Positions 7,114 through 7,708 of a DNA stretch of 7,708 bases are shown piece after piece (within the stretch, counting starts at the first letter, position 1; every line of letters starts with the position of its first letter). This stretch comes from Treponema sp. (GTDB lineage: Bacteria; Spirochaetota; Spirochaetia; Treponematales; Breznakiellaceae): contig WQZW01000062.1 in the NCBI GenBank assembly GCA_009780545.1, positions 1 through 7,708 on the forward strand. Reading direction: 5' to 3'. Under the pieces are notes generated by a model, which was not told where the DNA came from, searched no databases, and saw only the letters and a program-made list of their open reading frames with translations. The translations under genes were made by a program, and so were the position numbers.

Positions 7114-7303
7114 GGGCCAAGCCCCCGATCCAATCGTCCGGAGGCCGATTGGATTTAGGAGATTTGCAAAGCAAATCTCCACCCTTTTGCCCATCATGCG
7201 GGGGGCCAAGCCCCCCTTCACTCCAGCCAAAAGTTGTCGCAAAGCGACAACCTTCGGCTTCCGTTACCCCCCGAACGGGGCGCTGCCCCGTAACGCCCCG
7301 CAT
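7114..7303. repeat. Composite hairpin element, copy B (upstream of glmS)
   Basis: Second copy of the element at 2278-2462, in the same orientation and with the same order of modules. Hairpins are GGGC/GCCC around CAA (7114-7124); 12-bp arms with one mismatch around GGA (7128-7154); GGAGATTTGC/GCAAATCTCC around AAA (7158-7180); GGGGGGC/GCCCCCC around CAA (7200-7216); GTTGTCGC/GCGACAAC around AAA (7233-7251), unique to this copy; and ACGGGGC/GCCCCGT around GCT (7275-7291). The right half is bounded by ATGCGGGG (7196) and CCCCGCAT (ending 7303). Together with the array to its right it occupies most of the 521-bp gene-free stretch upstream of glmS. On the minus strand it would form the glmS leader or an intercistronic region. 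Confidence 0.85.
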
Positions 7304-7325
7304 CGACCGCAAACGATCAACGTCC

Positions 7326-7646
7326 GGAGATTTGCTCCGCAAATCTCCATAGCTTATCCACATAGTGGATAAGCCTTCAGTCCCCGCGACAAACGCATGG
7401 AGATTTGCCCCGCAAATCTCCATAGCTTATCCACATGGTGGATAAGCCTTCCAGATAAGCCTTCCGTCCCCGCGACAACCGCATGGAGATTTGCTCCGCA
7501 AATCTCCATAGCTTATCCACATGGTGGATAAGCCTTCCAGATAAGCCTTCCGTCCCCACAACAACCGCATGGAGATTTGCTCCGCAAATCTCCATAGCTT
7601 ATCCACTCATAGTGGATAAGCCTTCCAGATATGCCTTCCGTCCCCG
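7326..7646. repeat. Double-hairpin tandem array, four copies (73/86-bp spacing)
   Basis: Four copies of a two-hairpin unit begin at 7326, 7399, 7485 and 7571 (spacings 73, 86 and 86 bp; the longer units contain 13 extra bp, TTCCAGATAAGCC). Hairpin one has arms GGAGATTTGC/GCAAATCTCC with loop TCC (CCC in copy 2). Two bases later comes hairpin two, arms GCTTATCCAC/GTGGATAAGC with loop ATA or ATG. In the last copy hairpin two has 11-bp arms around CAT (7597-7621). The rightmost copy overlaps the 3' end of the incoming coding region. Repeat modules resemble those of the other two gene-free regions. No T run makes any of them a minus-strand intrinsic terminator. Confidence 0.92.
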
Positions 7647-7708
7647 GACGTACAGGTCGTCGCCCAGGCTGTCCACGATCACCGTCAGGGGCATGTCCTG
7701 CACCCTCA
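7599..7708 (-). CDS. 3' end of probable Fe-S hydro-lyase beta subunit (fumarase/mesaconase type)
   Basis: Only the last 35 codons and the TAA stop are in the window; the gene begins beyond the right edge. The readable C terminus, RVQDMPLTVIVDSLGDDLYV, resembles from memory the end of class I fumarase/tartrate dehydratase beta domains, where a hydrophobic strand, an aspartate and a G-[DN]-x-[LF]-[YF] turn close the protein. In this locus a two-subunit Fe-S enzyme would most naturally be mesaconase, hydrating mesaconate to citramalate, but fumarate hydratase is equally compatible. The evidence is short and context-dependent. The final 15 codons (7646-7602), reading RGRKAYLEGLSTMSG, and the stop codon are array sequence, so the natural C terminus appears replaced or extended by the repeat, with the TAA formed inside the second hairpin of the last copy. 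Confidence 0.5.
   Translation of the reverse strand, partial: RVQDMPLTVIVDSLGDDLYVRGRKAYLEGLSTMSG

Noticed and set aside
7078..7598. Adenosylcobalamin riboswitch in front of the B12-dependent mutase genes
   Set aside because: I looked for a B12-box-like core and found only the hairpin repeats. A covariance-model search would settle it.
7326..7646. CRISPR array
   Set aside because: Repeats are double palindromes separated by near-identical sequence rather than unique spacers, and no cas gene is present.
1..7708. Insertion sequence or transposase gene driving the repeats
   Set aside because: No transposase-like protein is encoded in the window. Any mobilising enzyme would have to be elsewhere.

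Overview
This GC-rich window carries the core of an anaerobic glutamate-fermentation locus, the 3-methylaspartate pathway, with every recognisable gene on the minus strand. Read in transcription order (right to left) it holds: the 3' end of a gene running in from the right (probably the beta subunit of an iron-sulfur hydro-lyase of the fumarase/mesaconase type); glmS and glmE, the two subunits of coenzyme B12-dependent glutamate mutase, with the accessory gene glmL between them; mal, 3-methylaspartate ammonia-lyase; then an AtuA-family (DUF1446) protein and a small DUF4387 protein. glmS, glmL, glmE and mal are almost touching (5 bp gap, 15 bp gap, 4 bp overlap), and the last two genes are 6 bp apart, so they read as operon segments.

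Together GlmS/GlmE turn L-glutamate into (2S,3S)-3-methylaspartate, and Mal removes ammonia to give mesaconate. A mesaconase would hydrate mesaconate to citramalate, which fits the partial gene at the right edge. GlmL is the usual ATPase-like companion of the mutase. The AtuA/DUF4387 pair has no established reaction. Its position downstream of mal makes it a candidate for a later or auxiliary step. The enzymes keep the known catalytic residues at the same residue numbers as the Clostridium enzymes, so the pathway looks functional. The organism is probably a strict anaerobe that ferments amino acids. The sequence alone does not let me fix its phylum: a spirochaete, a clostridium-like Firmicute, a synergistete or a deltaproteobacterium are all possible.

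The most unusual content is between the genes. All three gene-free stretches (1-573, 2260-2474, 7078-7598) are filled with related hairpin repeats, most with perfect 7-11 bp arms around a 3-nt loop. At the left is a 186-bp tandem array whose unit carries the last 13 codons, stop included, of the DUF4387 gene, differing from the gene only at synonymous sites. A composite element of about 190 bp occurs twice in the same orientation, upstream of the ribosome-binding sites of atuA and glmS, so that it brackets the glmS-glmL-glmE-mal cassette. At the right, a 73/86-bp double-hairpin array runs into the 3' end of the incoming gene and supplies its stop codon. I found no transposase, CRISPR, tRNA or rRNA, and no recognisable cobalamin riboswitch.
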